From Candidatus Heimdallarchaeota archaeon (lineage in GTDB: Archaea; Asgardarchaeota; Heimdallarchaeia; Heimdallarchaeales; Heimdallarchaeaceae): a DNA stretch of 38,444 nt. The stretch lies in NCBI GenBank assembly GCA_016840095.1, contig JAEOSZ010000099.1:27475-65918 (forward strand). Direction: 5' to 3'. A program made the translations under genes and the position numbers. This document shows positions 1 to 8,000 of the stretch, piece after piece. Under the pieces are notes generated by a model that searched no databases, was not told where the DNA came from, and saw only the letters and a program-made list of their open reading frames with translations. Position 1 is the stretch's first letter, and each line of letters starts with the position of its first letter.

Positions 1-679
1 CTCGTTCGTCATTGAAGGTATCTGCAAGAGCTATTCTAGAAACTTCGGGATTGATATGTTTGTCAAAGGAAATCATTGCATCTTTGATTCCACCTTTAAT
101 CATAATAAATGCATGAGGTATGGTTCCGGTTGCATCTATTCCTAGTTTTTCGGCACTTAAAACACATGAAACACCATCGAATCCAGCAATATAGCAAGCT
201 CGATCAATTATCGGGGCTATTGTGGGAGGCATTCTTCGAATACCAAAAGATAAGAGAGTTTTATCATCTGCAGCTTTTCTTAGTCGAAGAGCTGATGTCC
301 CGACACCTGATTGAAAACAAAGAAGACCAAGTAAAGGTGTTTCGTAAATCGCGAAATCTCCATAATTCCCTTCAATTACTAGAAAAGGCAACTTAACACC
401 GTTGATATCTGTATATGGTAAAACAGTTCCTTCCTTTATAGAATAAACATTTACAGGTAACTTAGCTTCAGATAATAAATGTAGAACATCTTGTAATCCA
501 AGAAAAACTAGGTTTTTACCATCTCTGGGTATCCCGCCTGTTGTAACTTCTGTCCAGACTTTGATTTTTTCTAAGTTGTCTTCCTTAAGACATTCTTTTG
601 TTCTTACAAAGTAAACATCAGTAGTTTTACCTTCAATAATTTCCTCTTCAGTAGCAAACCACTTTTCCAATTCTATCAA
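1..679 (-). CDS. pncB: Nicotinate phosphoribosyltransferase, archaeal type (3' end cut by window edge)
   Basis: Converts nicotinate, PRPP and ATP to nicotinate mononucleotide in the NAD salvage (Preiss-Handler) pathway. The frame read from the reverse strand is open for 226 residues and runs off the left edge. Seen in it: FATEEEIIEGKTTDVYF near residues 8-24, a G-N-Y-G-D-F...YETPLLG segment near 104-118, SFGIRRMPPTIAPIIDRA near 144-161, and GFDGVSCVLSAEKLG then ATGTIPHAF near 166-191. These are hallmark blocks of archaeal NAPRTases. The only usable start after the in-frame stop upstream is TTG at 679 (another TTG lies at 670); I see no convincing Shine-Dalgarno sequence. The active-site His of the C-terminal half lies off the window. 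Function is confident; the start is uncertain. Confidence 0.9.
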   Translation of the reverse strand, partial: MIELEKWFATEEEIIEGKTTDVYFVRTKECLKEDNLEKIKVWTEVTTGGIPRDGKNLVFLGLQDVLHLLSEAKLPVNVYSIKEGTVLPYTDINGVKLPFLVIEGNYGDFAIYETPLLGLLCFQSGVGTSALRLRKAADDKTLLSFGIRRMPPTIAPIIDRACYIAGFDGVSCVLSAEKLGIDATGTIPHAFIMIKGGIKDAMISFDKHINPEVSRIALADTFNDER

Positions 680-796
680 CCACTGAACAATGACTAGAGG
701 TTAATTTAAGGTTTATTCTGATGAGGAAAGAATTGATGCAAAAAACAAATACTTTTCCTAGTAAAGATTTTGATTTATTAATTTAAACCTTAGATT

Positions 797-2011
797 TCAG
801 AAAACTAACTTGATTTCCTTGTTTGTAAATTCTATAATTCTCTCTTCAACTGATTTTGAAGTTGATGCAATTTTTTCCTCAACTCCTTCCAGTTCTCTTC
901 TAAGTGAGAGAGTAATTCTATTTCTATCAATTGTTAGATTATCGATGTCTTGTTCAAATTTCTTAATTTTCACAAAAAGCTGCATATCTTCGAATTTATG
1001 GTGTATTGCTTCATTTTGTTTTACAATGAATTGAGATCTCTTCTGATTTTCTAATAGGTCATCATTGACTATCTCATCTATGTTATCAAAGGCTCTCTGG
1101 AGTTTTTCCTTTTTCATTTGAATTGCAGGGTCAATACTAATTTCTTTTAGATTTTGAAGTGTTGATTTTATCCCGCGATAACCTTCTGATTCTTTAATAA
1201 AAAGATTTAAAGGATCTTTTATCAGACTCTTCATTACTTCTTTGTCATAAGTATCAAGATCTATTTTCTTGTTATCTGAAGCTCTTAGTACCTTGCTACA
1301 CAATTTTTTAATTTCAGAAACCTTGTTTGAAATTGTAATTTCTATGTGATCTAGTTCTTTTTTGTTGTTTTCTAGCTGTATGAAACCCGGATGATTCTTT
1401 AGTTGATCTAATTTTACTTGTTGTTTTTCGATTTCTTTGGTTAGCTTCTCAACCTCATCTGCATGTGAGTTTATTTCTTCTTCAAGCTCATAATTTCTCT
1501 CAACTAATTGAGTGAGAATTTCAATATCATCGAGAACTTTTTCTTTTGGTATAATCTCTGCATAACTTACCATTGTTTTAGTTTCAAAATTATGAATTTC
1601 TTCTTTAAGTCGAGTAAGAGATCTATCCAAGCTTTTTACTTTATCCTTGTAAGATCTATCTCGTTTTAACCAGGAAAGATATTTTGCTAGGAAACTCAAA
1701 TATGAATTTACTTTGTTCTTTAAGGATATTGCAAAATCTTCTAGATTGTTGTAAGTAATATCTTCAGGGATCTCAATGTCTTCAAATATTTCATGTGTCT
1801 TGTTGTAAATAGTGGTAGCATAATTCTGGTAAACATCTGGATCTTTAATATCAGAATAATCAAAGCGATGAGCTGAGCTTTTTAATTCTTCAACCTTATC
1901 GTTGATAGATCTAATATGCTTATTAGCACTATTTCTGTATCCTGAAAAACTTGAGGATACTTTGCTATTAAACCATTCATATACTTTTTCTAAAGGTATT
2001 TCTTGGGACAT
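797..2011 (-). CDS. Coiled-coil protein of unknown function (404 aa)
   Basis: I do not recognise a family. The protein is almost entirely charged and helical. Heptad-like Leu/Ile spacing runs through most of residues 35-390, for example the stretch with EEEINSHADEVEKLTKEIEK near residue 180-200. There is no signal peptide, membrane segment or nucleotide-binding motif. The N-terminus (EKVYEWFNSKVSSSFSGYRN) is less repetitive and may be a small globular or capping segment. It lies downstream of nothing on its own strand and upstream of the nicotinate phosphoribosyltransferase gene, with 117 bases between them, so the two could share a transcript. A structural or scaffold role is possible but only inferred from the coiled coil. 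Confidence 0.75.
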   Translation of the reverse strand: MSQEIPLEKVYEWFNSKVSSSFSGYRNSANKHIRSINDKVEELKSSAHRFDYSDIKDPDVYQNYATTIYNKTHEIFEDIEIPEDITYNNLEDFAISLKNKVNSYLSFLAKYLSWLKRDRSYKDKVKSLDRSLTRLKEEIHNFETKTMVSYAEIIPKEKVLDDIEILTQLVERNYELEEEINSHADEVEKLTKEIEKQQVKLDQLKNHPGFIQLENNKKELDHIEITISNKVSEIKKLCSKVLRASDNKKIDLDTYDKEVMKSLIKDPLNLFIKESEGYRGIKSTLQNLKEISIDPAIQMKKEKLQRAFDNIDEIVNDDLLENQKRSQFIVKQNEAIHHKFEDMQLFVKIKKFEQDIDNLTIDRNRITLSLRRELEGVEEKIASTSKSVEERIIEFTNKEIKLVF

Positions 2012-2167
2012 TGATACCTACCTACCACTCGGTTATAAACCTATATAATTATAATGTTTTCTAATTTGAATATGATACTTATTAAATTGTTTGCAGAAAC
2101 AGAGTTTTCAACTAATTTTTCTAGCTAGAAAAGAAAATTTGTTAAGTTACCTCACCAAGTGTGCACA

Positions 2168-2590
2168 ATGAATCAGATTTCAATTACTTGTCATGGGCAT
2201 GAGAATATTCTTTCTACTCACAAATCAACATTGGAATTCACTACAGATTCATTTCTTACATCAACTGGTGATTGTATTATTGGAGTAAAATCTTCTCTCA
2301 ATTTAAGGAATCTACCTGATGAATTTAAAGATAAAATTAGATCTGAAAATAGCAGAATACGAATAATTCTTCAGATTGGTGAAAAGAAAGAAGAAATTAA
2401 TGGATTTGGTCATTCATCTTTACAATTATCTGATTCTAGAGCTATAATAGTTAGAAAGAGCTCTTTTGTTTGTCCTAAAACACTTGCAATTAATGCTGAT
2501 AAGGCAGCTTGTGATATCTCTACTGATATAATTAATTTGTTGAAAAATCCTAAAACAGAACTCAAAGTTTCTATTTCTGTTGAGGTATGA
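2168..2590 (+). CDS. DUF371 family protein
   Basis: Small conserved archaeal protein of unknown function. The N-terminus reads CHGHENILSTHKSTLEFT, followed by a G-D-C-I-I-G-V block, matching the GHEN...HKTTLE...GDCIIGV pattern I associate with DUF371. Further on come a V-R-K-S-S-F motif and CPKTLAINADKAACDI. The ATG at 2168 gives 140 residues, the usual size; a GTG at 2159 would add three residues and has no better ribosome binding site. Its 3' end overlaps the 3' end of the minus-strand Trm5 gene by 20 bases (2571-2590), so the two genes converge and interlock. Family call is confident; the biochemical role is unknown. Confidence 0.85.
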   Translation: MNQISITCHGHENILSTHKSTLEFTTDSFLTSTGDCIIGVKSSLNLRNLPDEFKDKIRSENSRIRIILQIGEKKEEINGFGHSSLQLSDSRAIIVRKSSFVCPKTLAINADKAACDISTDIINLLKNPKTELKVSISVEV

Positions 2591-3644
2591 CAGCTACTTC
2601 TAAACAAGCATGAATCTCTCTTGGAGCACTTTCTCTTATTTTTTCAAAACTAATGATTTCTTTAATTTGCCAGTCCTGTTTACTTAGTTTGTCTGTTAAT
2701 ATTTTCTCCATTTCTTTCAAAGAATCTGTATCAGAAACGAATTGATAGAAATAGATAATAGTTCCTGGTTTTGCAATTTTACATGCTACATCTATATAAT
2801 CATGTGCTTTACCTGGTAAATTCATAATTATTTTGTCTGCTTTAGGTAATGTGTCAACAACAAGTCTACAATCTCCATGTGTAGGAATTATCATCCCTTT
2901 AAGATTATTAATCGCAACAGATTTTTCTAAACTGATCAGAGCTTCTTTGTTAATATCGATTGCGTGAACAGTACATATATTATACTTAGTAATATGTAAT
3001 GGAAACGAACCTACTCCTGTGAACAAATCAATCACAATTTCTCCTTCTTTAACAAGATCTGCAATTCTCTTATGCTCATGTCCCAATCGAGGACTAAAAT
3101 AAGAGTTACATATATTCACAGCTATCTTTACTCCGTGTTCAATATGAATTGTTTCGCATTTCATTTTTCCAGATAGATGTTCTATCTCTCGAATCCTTAA
3201 CTCACCTGAAACTGCTGAAGCTTTACGATAAACAGAATTTATTGACGGAAAAAGAGTAAGAAGTGCTTCTCCTAGTTCAAGTTTATAGGTAAGAAGATCT
3301 TCTGGGATATCAATTATCACAATATCTCCAATTATATCAAACGCTTTAGGAATCCTATCATGTAGATTTTCTGGTATAGATTCATTAACAGCTTCAAATA
3401 GATTATTAGGTTGTTTCTCTTTTTTAACAAAACAGAAGGAATCAAGTATATACTTGAATTCAATTGCAACTGATTCTAAAACTTTCTTTAATTCTTCAAT
3501 GGAAATAAGAACTGGAATTACGATAGCTTTTTCTTTTCTAATAAACTCTAGTTCAAGGTTTATGATACGGTGTTTCCTCAGAATGTTTAGTATGAATTCA
3601 GCACTAGAATACGGTACTTGAATTCCACATGATTTGATTTTCAT
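2571..3644 (-). CDS. trm5: tRNA (guanine(37)-N1)-methyltransferase Trm5
   Basis: Transfers methyl from S-adenosylmethionine to N1 of G37 next to the anticodon, protecting reading frame. The 357-residue protein has an N-terminal D1-like segment (residues 1-75, starting CGIQVPYSSAEFILNIL). The central domain carries YFSPRLGHEHKRIA (182-195), the SAM-binding motif VIDLFTGVGSFPL (204-216), the AIDINKEA acidic loop (228-235), and NLPGKAHDYID (275-285), which is the Trm5 NLP motif. The C-terminal IRESAPREIHACLEVAV block is also diagnostic. Length and the presence of D1 fit archaeal Trm5 proteins that keep the N-terminal domain. The start ATG at 3644 is followed directly by the conserved N-terminus. 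Confidence 0.93.
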   Translation of the reverse strand: MKIKSCGIQVPYSSAEFILNILRKHRIINLELEFIRKEKAIVIPVLISIEELKKVLESVAIEFKYILDSFCFVKKEKQPNNLFEAVNESIPENLHDRIPKAFDIIGDIVIIDIPEDLLTYKLELGEALLTLFPSINSVYRKASAVSGELRIREIEHLSGKMKCETIHIEHGVKIAVNICNSYFSPRLGHEHKRIADLVKEGEIVIDLFTGVGSFPLHITKYNICTVHAIDINKEALISLEKSVAINNLKGMIIPTHGDCRLVVDTLPKADKIIMNLPGKAHDYIDVACKIAKPGTIIYFYQFVSDTDSLKEMEKILTDKLSKQDWQIKEIISFEKIRESAPREIHACLEVAVIPQQK

Positions 3645-3736
3645 TATCCATTTCCCTTAAAGAAAGCTTTTAAGACTTATTTCTATCTATTGAAGGTATA
3701 CTTTGCTTGCAATATATTAGTGTAGTGTGATTTAGG

Positions 3737-4669
3737 TTGATTAAAGCAGTTCTTGTACTAAAGACCTCTGGTTCATGTAGATACTATAGAATCTATGATA
3801 AACTATGGTCAGCTGAAGAGAAGAATGTGGAGGTAGTTAGTTATATTACTGCTGTAACATCAATCATTGGTGAGTTTGGAGAAACATCCCCCAAACTAAT
3901 TGAATTTGGGAATAACGAGATAGTCTGTGAAGCAAAAGGTGAATATATTCTTACTATTGTAAAAGAAAAAGGAACTTTCGAATCTTTAGTTAAAAGAGTT
4001 AAGAAGAATTTTCAAGATAATTTCCAACCTCTCGAAATTATTCAAGAAAGTCCCCATTGGATAGAGGATGATGATTTTCTTGAGAAGGAAAGGGAAGGAA
4101 TATATCATTTCATGCGAAATCTAAATTTAATAATAAACAAGAGAACAATCATCTCTCAAAGAAAAAAACCAACGATAGTAGATGTAGAAGATGATTTAGA
4201 AAAACCTCTACTCATACAAGATGTAGACATGTTAATAACACTAGAGTCAGGACAACCTGTTTTTCTTATGCTAACATTATCACTCCCTTACGATGCTACA
4301 CTAATTACAGCTTTCATGTCAGCTGTTCTTGACTTAGGAAAATCCATTGGGTTGGGAGAACTAAAAACACTAGAGAGTGAGAATATAATTATTTATGTTC
4401 AGAAAATTGAGAAAGCATTTACAGTTGTCATATCTCAGAACAAGGATTATAGGTCAGTTTATAGAAGATTCGCAGAGTTTGTAGCTGATCTATGTAATGA
4501 TTGGCTCTACACAGAAGGAATAGAAATAGATGAAGCTTTTCAGATTTTTGAAGAGAAAAAACATTTTGAAGAGATAATCAAGATTTTAATTGATACTGAT
4601 ACTTGGGAAAAACATCTTATCAAAGAGTGGGAGAGAGATTATGCAGAACATCAAAGAATAGAAAACTGA
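3737..4669 (+). CDS. Probable tandem longin-like domain protein (310 aa)
   Basis: No named family is recognised, but the layout is suggestive. Residues 1-100 begin IKAVLVLKTSGSCRYYRIYD, then a helix-like stretch (YITAVTSIIGEFGE), a strand pair around IEFGNNEIVCEAKGEYILTI and a second amphipathic helix. This strand-strand-helix-strand-strand-helix order is that of longin/roadblock-like folds. The pattern returns at about 163-270: SGQPVFLMLTLSLPYDATLI, AFMSAVLDLGKSIG, ESENIIIYVQKIEKAFTVVI, then RRFAEFVADLCNDW. So the protein reads as two copies of one fold joined by a charged linker. Start is TTG at 3737, with only a weak AGG before it. Longin-type domains act with small GTPases in other systems, but no GTPase is adjacent here. 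The domain call is inference. Confidence 0.6.
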   Translation: MIKAVLVLKTSGSCRYYRIYDKLWSAEEKNVEVVSYITAVTSIIGEFGETSPKLIEFGNNEIVCEAKGEYILTIVKEKGTFESLVKRVKKNFQDNFQPLEIIQESPHWIEDDDFLEKEREGIYHFMRNLNLIINKRTIISQRKKPTIVDVEDDLEKPLLIQDVDMLITLESGQPVFLMLTLSLPYDATLITAFMSAVLDLGKSIGLGELKTLESENIIIYVQKIEKAFTVVISQNKDYRSVYRRFAEFVADLCNDWLYTEGIEIDEAFQIFEEKKHFEEIIKILIDTDTWEKHLIKEWERDYAEHQRIEN

Positions 4670-4673
4670 AATG

Positions 4674-4690
4674 AAAAAAAGTTAAATATA
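4674..4690 (+). promoter_or_regulatory. Candidate BRE/TATA promoter of first beta-helix gene
   Basis: A run of seven A followed by GTTAAATATA lies 38 bases before the ATG at 4729. The same AAAAAGTTAAATAT string precedes the paralogous gene at a matching distance. Archaeal transcription starts about 25 bases after the TATA centre, so the start would fall near 4712. That puts the upstream ATG at 4708 outside the transcript. Confidence 0.55.
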
Positions 4691-4728
4691 CAGTTTCTAT
4701 TTCTTTAATGTTATTCAAAGGTGAGAAA

Positions 4729-5871
4729 ATGTCAAAGAAAAGTGTGTGCTGGGTATTAGTTTTATTGATTTCTTCTATGTATTTCACAATGTCTATTGAT
4801 GTATATTCAGCTGTTAATTTTGAAAGAATTTCTTTAAGAAAACAAATAATTAACTCACCACTTTATACAGATCCTATAATTATAACTTCTGATGATAATT
4901 TTACAGATTATGGTTTCCCTGGAAATGGGACTGAGGAGACACCTTATGTTATTGAATCATTTGACATAGTAACCAATTCTAATACCGGTATTCATATTTA
5001 TAACACAACAAAACACTTCATAATACAAAATGGAATTGTTGAAGCAAACATAACATGTATAAGGATTGATAAAGTAAGAACAAACACAGCTACAATCAAA
5101 AATTGTTATTGTACAGGAGCTTCGATTGGTCACATTGCTTATGGAATAGCAGTTCTTAATAGTGCAAAATGCGAAATATTAAGCAACGTTTGTGTAGGCA
5201 ATAATGTGGGAATTTTCATATATTATTCAGATTATGCGTTAGTAGAAAAAAATGAATGTTATAACAATAACTATGGTGGTATCGAATTATATTATGGTCA
5301 ATTCTCGAATATATCAGAAAATTATCTCTCGATGAATGATTGGGCAGGATTAGAACTCGAAAGTTATTTCAATAGTAGTATTGAGAGAAATTATATTGGA
5401 AATAATCTTTATGGAATATATGGTGATTATTATTTTGAGTCAAGCAAGGTGATATATAATCAAATAGTTGAGAATAAACGATATGGGATAAACCTAAGAA
5501 AGTGTAAGTATAATCTTATTCATCATAATACATTCATTTCTAACAATTTGGATGGTTTAGGTAGAAGTCAAGCATATGATAATCAGGAAAAACTAACCAA
5601 CATGTGGTATGATGAACAAGCTCAGGCAGGAAATTATTGGGACGATTTCAAGAATAAAGAACTTACTTATAAATACAAAATTGATTCAGGATTTACTGGT
5701 GAAAGAGCGTTTGATAAGTATCCTCTTAATGAAAATTTGGAACCGATTGAGCATATTTATACTAATCTAGTACTAGGTATAGTATCGTTCACATACCTAA
5801 TTCTTCTAGTAATTTTTACATCCTATAAAGTGAAAAAAAGGAGACATTCAAATAAGAATTTAAAGATTTAA
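4729..5871 (+). CDS. Membrane-anchored right-handed beta-helix (NosD/PbH1-like) surface protein
   Basis: Secreted protein of 380 residues held by a C-terminal membrane helix. The signal peptide is a Lys-Lys start followed by a hydrophobic stretch (VCWVLVLLISSMYF). The middle is a series of about 22-residue Asn/Tyr/Gly-rich turns typical of parallel beta-helix repeats (PbH1). A GNYWDDF motif near the end resembles the NYWDDY of archaeal NosD-like proteins. A transmembrane helix (LVLGIVSFTYLILLVIF) and a short basic tail KVKKRR close the protein. The ATG at 4729 is preferred over 4708 because AAAGGTGAG precedes it and because of the promoter position. Several N-X-S/T sites fit surface glycosylation. 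Ligand or substrate is unknown; pectate-lyase-type activity is not shown by any motif I can see. Confidence 0.82.
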   Translation: MSKKSVCWVLVLLISSMYFTMSIDVYSAVNFERISLRKQIINSPLYTDPIIITSDDNFTDYGFPGNGTEETPYVIESFDIVTNSNTGIHIYNTTKHFIIQNGIVEANITCIRIDKVRTNTATIKNCYCTGASIGHIAYGIAVLNSAKCEILSNVCVGNNVGIFIYYSDYALVEKNECYNNNYGGIELYYGQFSNISENYLSMNDWAGLELESYFNSSIERNYIGNNLYGIYGDYYFESSKVIYNQIVENKRYGINLRKCKYNLIHHNTFISNNLDGLGRSQAYDNQEKLTNMWYDEQAQAGNYWDDFKNKELTYKYKIDSGFTGERAFDKYPLNENLEPIEHIYTNLVLGIVSFTYLILLVIFTSYKVKKRRHSNKNLKI

Positions 5872-5915
5872 TAATCAAATAATCATAACCTCTAAGCATA
5901 GAAAGCTGATTAGGT

Positions 5916-5930
5916 AAAAAGTTAAATATT
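5916..5930 (+). promoter_or_regulatory. Candidate BRE/TATA promoter of second beta-helix gene
   Basis: AAAAAGTTAAATATT ends 41 bases before the ATG at 5972. It repeats the element before the upstream paralog almost base for base, which suggests that promoter and gene were duplicated together and that each copy has its own start of transcription. Confidence 0.55.
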
Positions 5931-5971
5931 CTCTTGCCACTTCTAGATGTTGTAAAACAGAGGAGAGAATT

Positions 5972-7279
5972 ATGCAGAAGAAATTCAGCTTATTTATTAT
6001 TACTACACTAATTCTAAGTACTTTTCTTATAAACACGATTACCTTGTATTCAGAAGCTAACTTAGGAAGAAGTTCTTTTACAAAACCTGTAATCAATGCT
6101 CCACTCTATACTAACCCAATAAATATCACAATGGATCTCGATTTTGATATCTTAGGGATTCCTGGAAATGGAACCGTAGATGACCCATATATAATTGAAT
6201 ATTTTAACATCACAACTTATGATTCTTATGGAATATATATAACTGGAACAACAAAACACTTCATAATACAAAATGGATATGTTGAAGCTCTTAATACTGG
6301 AATAAGAATAGTAAATGTAGGTCAAAACACTACAATAGTTAGAAATTGTACTAGTTTTGGAAATACAAGACCATATTCTGGTTATGGTATTTATATCAAT
6401 TCTGCAGATCAATGCAAAATAATAAACAATACCTGTTCAGAAAATGATACAGGCATTCGTGTTTATCTTTCAGATGATGCAGTAGTTGAAAGGAATATTT
6501 GTTTTGTTAATGAGCTAGACGGGATTAAAGTTTCACTGTGTAATTTTGCTCAAATCAAAGAGAATACTCTTGTAGCAAATGATGATGAAGGTTTGGATCT
6601 TTATTTTGTTTTTAATAGTACTATAGAAGACAACATTATAAGTAACAATCGAAGGGGGTTATATCTTGATCATCCGCTTTTTAGTAATTTTACTCTTAAT
6701 CAAATTGAAAGAAATGATATGTATGGGTTATACGCGGATGATATGAACTATTGCAACGTAACTTCTAATAGATTCGCAGAAAATGAAGGATATGGACTAG
6801 ATCTTCATTATAGCGATTATAATCAAATTTATCATAATAGCTTTATTTCTAATAATCTAGATGGCGAGAGTCAAGCTTATGATAATTCAATTGACTTAAG
6901 CAATTTCTGGTACGATCCACAAGCAGAAACTGGTAATTACTGGAATGACTTCAAAAATAATGGATTTTCTTACAAATACAAAATAGACGGAAGAGGAGAG
7001 GTTGATATGTTTCCTCTTAATGAGGATATGGTTCCTTATGAACACATCTATAGTAATCTAGTTTTAGGTATAGTTCTGTTTACATACCTAGTTTTACTGA
7101 CCGTTTTCTTCTACTATCGGATGAGAAAAGAAGAACTTCAACTAAGAATTCGAAGATATAAATATCGGAAGAAGCAGAGAGAGGAAAGACCATTCGACAA
7201 AGATTATGAAAAACTATTAGAGAAAGAATTCGACAAAGGTCGAGAAAAACTCTTTACAGAGAGTGATAAAAGATATTAG
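5972..7279 (+). CDS. Membrane-anchored beta-helix surface protein, tandem paralog with long charged tail
   Basis: Paralog of the preceding gene: both share N-X-PLYT-(D/N)-PI, GNGT and TTKHFIIQNG, and a 30-base stretch is identical (5005-5034 and 6248-6277). A signal peptide (FSLFIITTLILSTFLI) is followed by beta-helix turns, then GNYWNDF and a transmembrane helix (LVLGIVLFTYLVLLTVFFYY). Unlike its neighbour it has a long C-terminal tail of about 60 mostly charged residues rich in Arg, Lys and Glu, predicted to be cytoplasmic. This copy could therefore connect the surface to an intracellular partner. AGGAGAG sits five to six bases before the ATG. The stop codon (7277-7279) touches the 3' end of a minus-strand tRNA gene. 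Ligand unknown. Confidence 0.82.
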   Translation: MQKKFSLFIITTLILSTFLINTITLYSEANLGRSSFTKPVINAPLYTNPINITMDLDFDILGIPGNGTVDDPYIIEYFNITTYDSYGIYITGTTKHFIIQNGYVEALNTGIRIVNVGQNTTIVRNCTSFGNTRPYSGYGIYINSADQCKIINNTCSENDTGIRVYLSDDAVVERNICFVNELDGIKVSLCNFAQIKENTLVANDDEGLDLYFVFNSTIEDNIISNNRRGLYLDHPLFSNFTLNQIERNDMYGLYADDMNYCNVTSNRFAENEGYGLDLHYSDYNQIYHNSFISNNLDGESQAYDNSIDLSNFWYDPQAETGNYWNDFKNNGFSYKYKIDGRGEVDMFPLNEDMVPYEHIYSNLVLGIVLFTYLVLLTVFFYYRMRKEELQLRIRRYKYRKKQREERPFDKDYEKLLEKEFDKGREKLFTESDKRY

Positions 7280-7318
7280 TGGTGAGCCTGGCCGGATTTG
7301 AACCGGCGACCGACGGAT

Positions 7319-7338
7319 TTCTCCACTCTTTTTTTGCT
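7319..7338 (-). other. tRNA-Lys intron 2 (canonical, after position 37)
   Basis: Twenty bases. The loop bases CUCU (32-35) can pair with GGAG near the intron end with one G-U pair. This leaves a UAA bulge after position 35 and an AAA bulge before the 3' exon. Cutting each after its second base gives exactly the expected 37/38 junction, as in a bulge-helix-bulge motif. The inner helix is weak. Confidence 0.8.
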
Positions 7339-7351
7339 TAAGAGTCCGCTG

Positions 7352-7382
7352 CTTTAGGCGTTTACTGACGCATCAGTTTAAA
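7352..7382 (-). other. tRNA-Lys intron 1 (non-canonical, at position 24/25)
   Basis: About 31 bases between the D-stem GAG and the C-A-GCGGA that begins base 25 and the anticodon stem. The insert can form a hairpin, ACTGA-TGCG-TCAGT, extended by GTTT/AAAC with a two-base bulge. UAG before the junction can pair with CUA near the 3' end to give a relaxed bulge-helix-bulge. The exact cut could be shifted one base (7381-7351). Confidence 0.7.
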
Positions 7383-7512
7383 CTCTACCTAACTGAGCCA
7401 CAGGCCCACCATTTGTTAGGTATAGTCACCTAATACCTTATTCATATAAAATTTTCTCTTCTCAACTCTTTAACCAAATAGATTTTTAAACAAGTTTCAG
7501 CTAAAATGGTTG

Positions 7513-7989
7513 ATGTCAACTGAAAGAGAAGTACCTGAATATGCTAAACCTGCTTTATATGTTGGAGCATTGATTCTCAGTTTTCTTGCAGCAATTCTGA
7601 CTTTTGTTTCTGAGTTTGGGTGGTGGCAGGAAGGATATTCGTGGGGTTACGATTTTGCCTTATATGGTGAATTTGTTCCATGGTTTGGTAAATTGATACT
7701 TGTTCTATTAGGATTAGGTTTCTTAGGAGTTGCATTTCTTGCTTTACAACAATTATATCCTATTCTCAAAGTAGATGATGAAGTTCATGATAAACTTAGA
7801 AAATTAGGTTTTTTCCTAACAATAGGTATGATTGGACTGACTATCCTAGTTACAATTGTTTTTGTGGTTATGGTAAGCGATGCTTATGATTGGGATTTGG
7901 GAACAAGTTTCTATGGAAGTATTTTTGGTGGTTTGTTATCTGCTCTCTTCTTCTGGCTTGCGGGAAGAATCGAAATACCTGCTAAATAG
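7513..7989 (+). CDS. Four-helix membrane protein of unknown function (158 aa)
   Basis: Not recognised. Four hydrophobic segments are visible: ALYVGALILSFLAAILTFVS, then a stretch around GKLILVLLGLGFLGVAFLAL, then FFLTIGMIGLTILVTIVFVV, and a last one around GSIFGGLLSALFFWLAG. A Trp/Tyr/Gly-rich loop lies between helices 1 and 2, and a charged loop (KVDDEVHDKLRK) between 2 and 3. The ATG at 7513 is chosen; a TTG immediately upstream at 7510 would add one residue. It stands alone between the tRNA and the M20 peptidase gene, whose promoter region follows directly. Confidence 0.7.
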   Translation: MSTEREVPEYAKPALYVGALILSFLAAILTFVSEFGWWQEGYSWGYDFALYGEFVPWFGKLILVLLGLGFLGVAFLALQQLYPILKVDDEVHDKLRKLGFFLTIGMIGLTILVTIVFVVMVSDAYDWDLGTSFYGSIFGGLLSALFFWLAGRIEIPAK

Positions 7990-8000
7990 AAGTAATCAAT

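Larger units (their letters stand above)
7280..7407 (-). tRNA. tRNA-Lys(CUU) with two introns
   Basis: Read on the minus strand, the acceptor GGGCCTG (7407-7401) pairs with CAGGCTC, followed by discriminator A (7283) and an encoded CCA (7282-7280). The D stem is GCTC/GAG(C). The anticodon stem is GCGGA/TCCGT, the loop CU-CUU-A-A gives anticodon CUU at 7342-7340, and the T arm is GCCGG-TTCAAAT-CCGGC. Making these parts contiguous requires removal of two inserts: 20 bases at 7338-7319 after position 37 (canonical site), and about 31 bases at 7382-7352 at position 24/25 (or 25/26) between the D and anticodon stems. The mature molecule is then 77 nt including CCA. A Lys tRNA with discriminator A is slightly unusual. 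Confidence 0.9.

Noticed and set aside
109..396. Plus-strand 95-codon open frame at the left end
   Set aside because: It is the shadow of the minus-strand nicotinate phosphoribosyltransferase, whose conserved motifs are unmistakable; the plus-strand frame has no recognisable domain.
7319..7382. The tRNA region as a pseudogene broken by insertions
   Set aside because: All stems pair, the T loop and CCA are intact, and both inserts can be removed at sites compatible with archaeal splicing.
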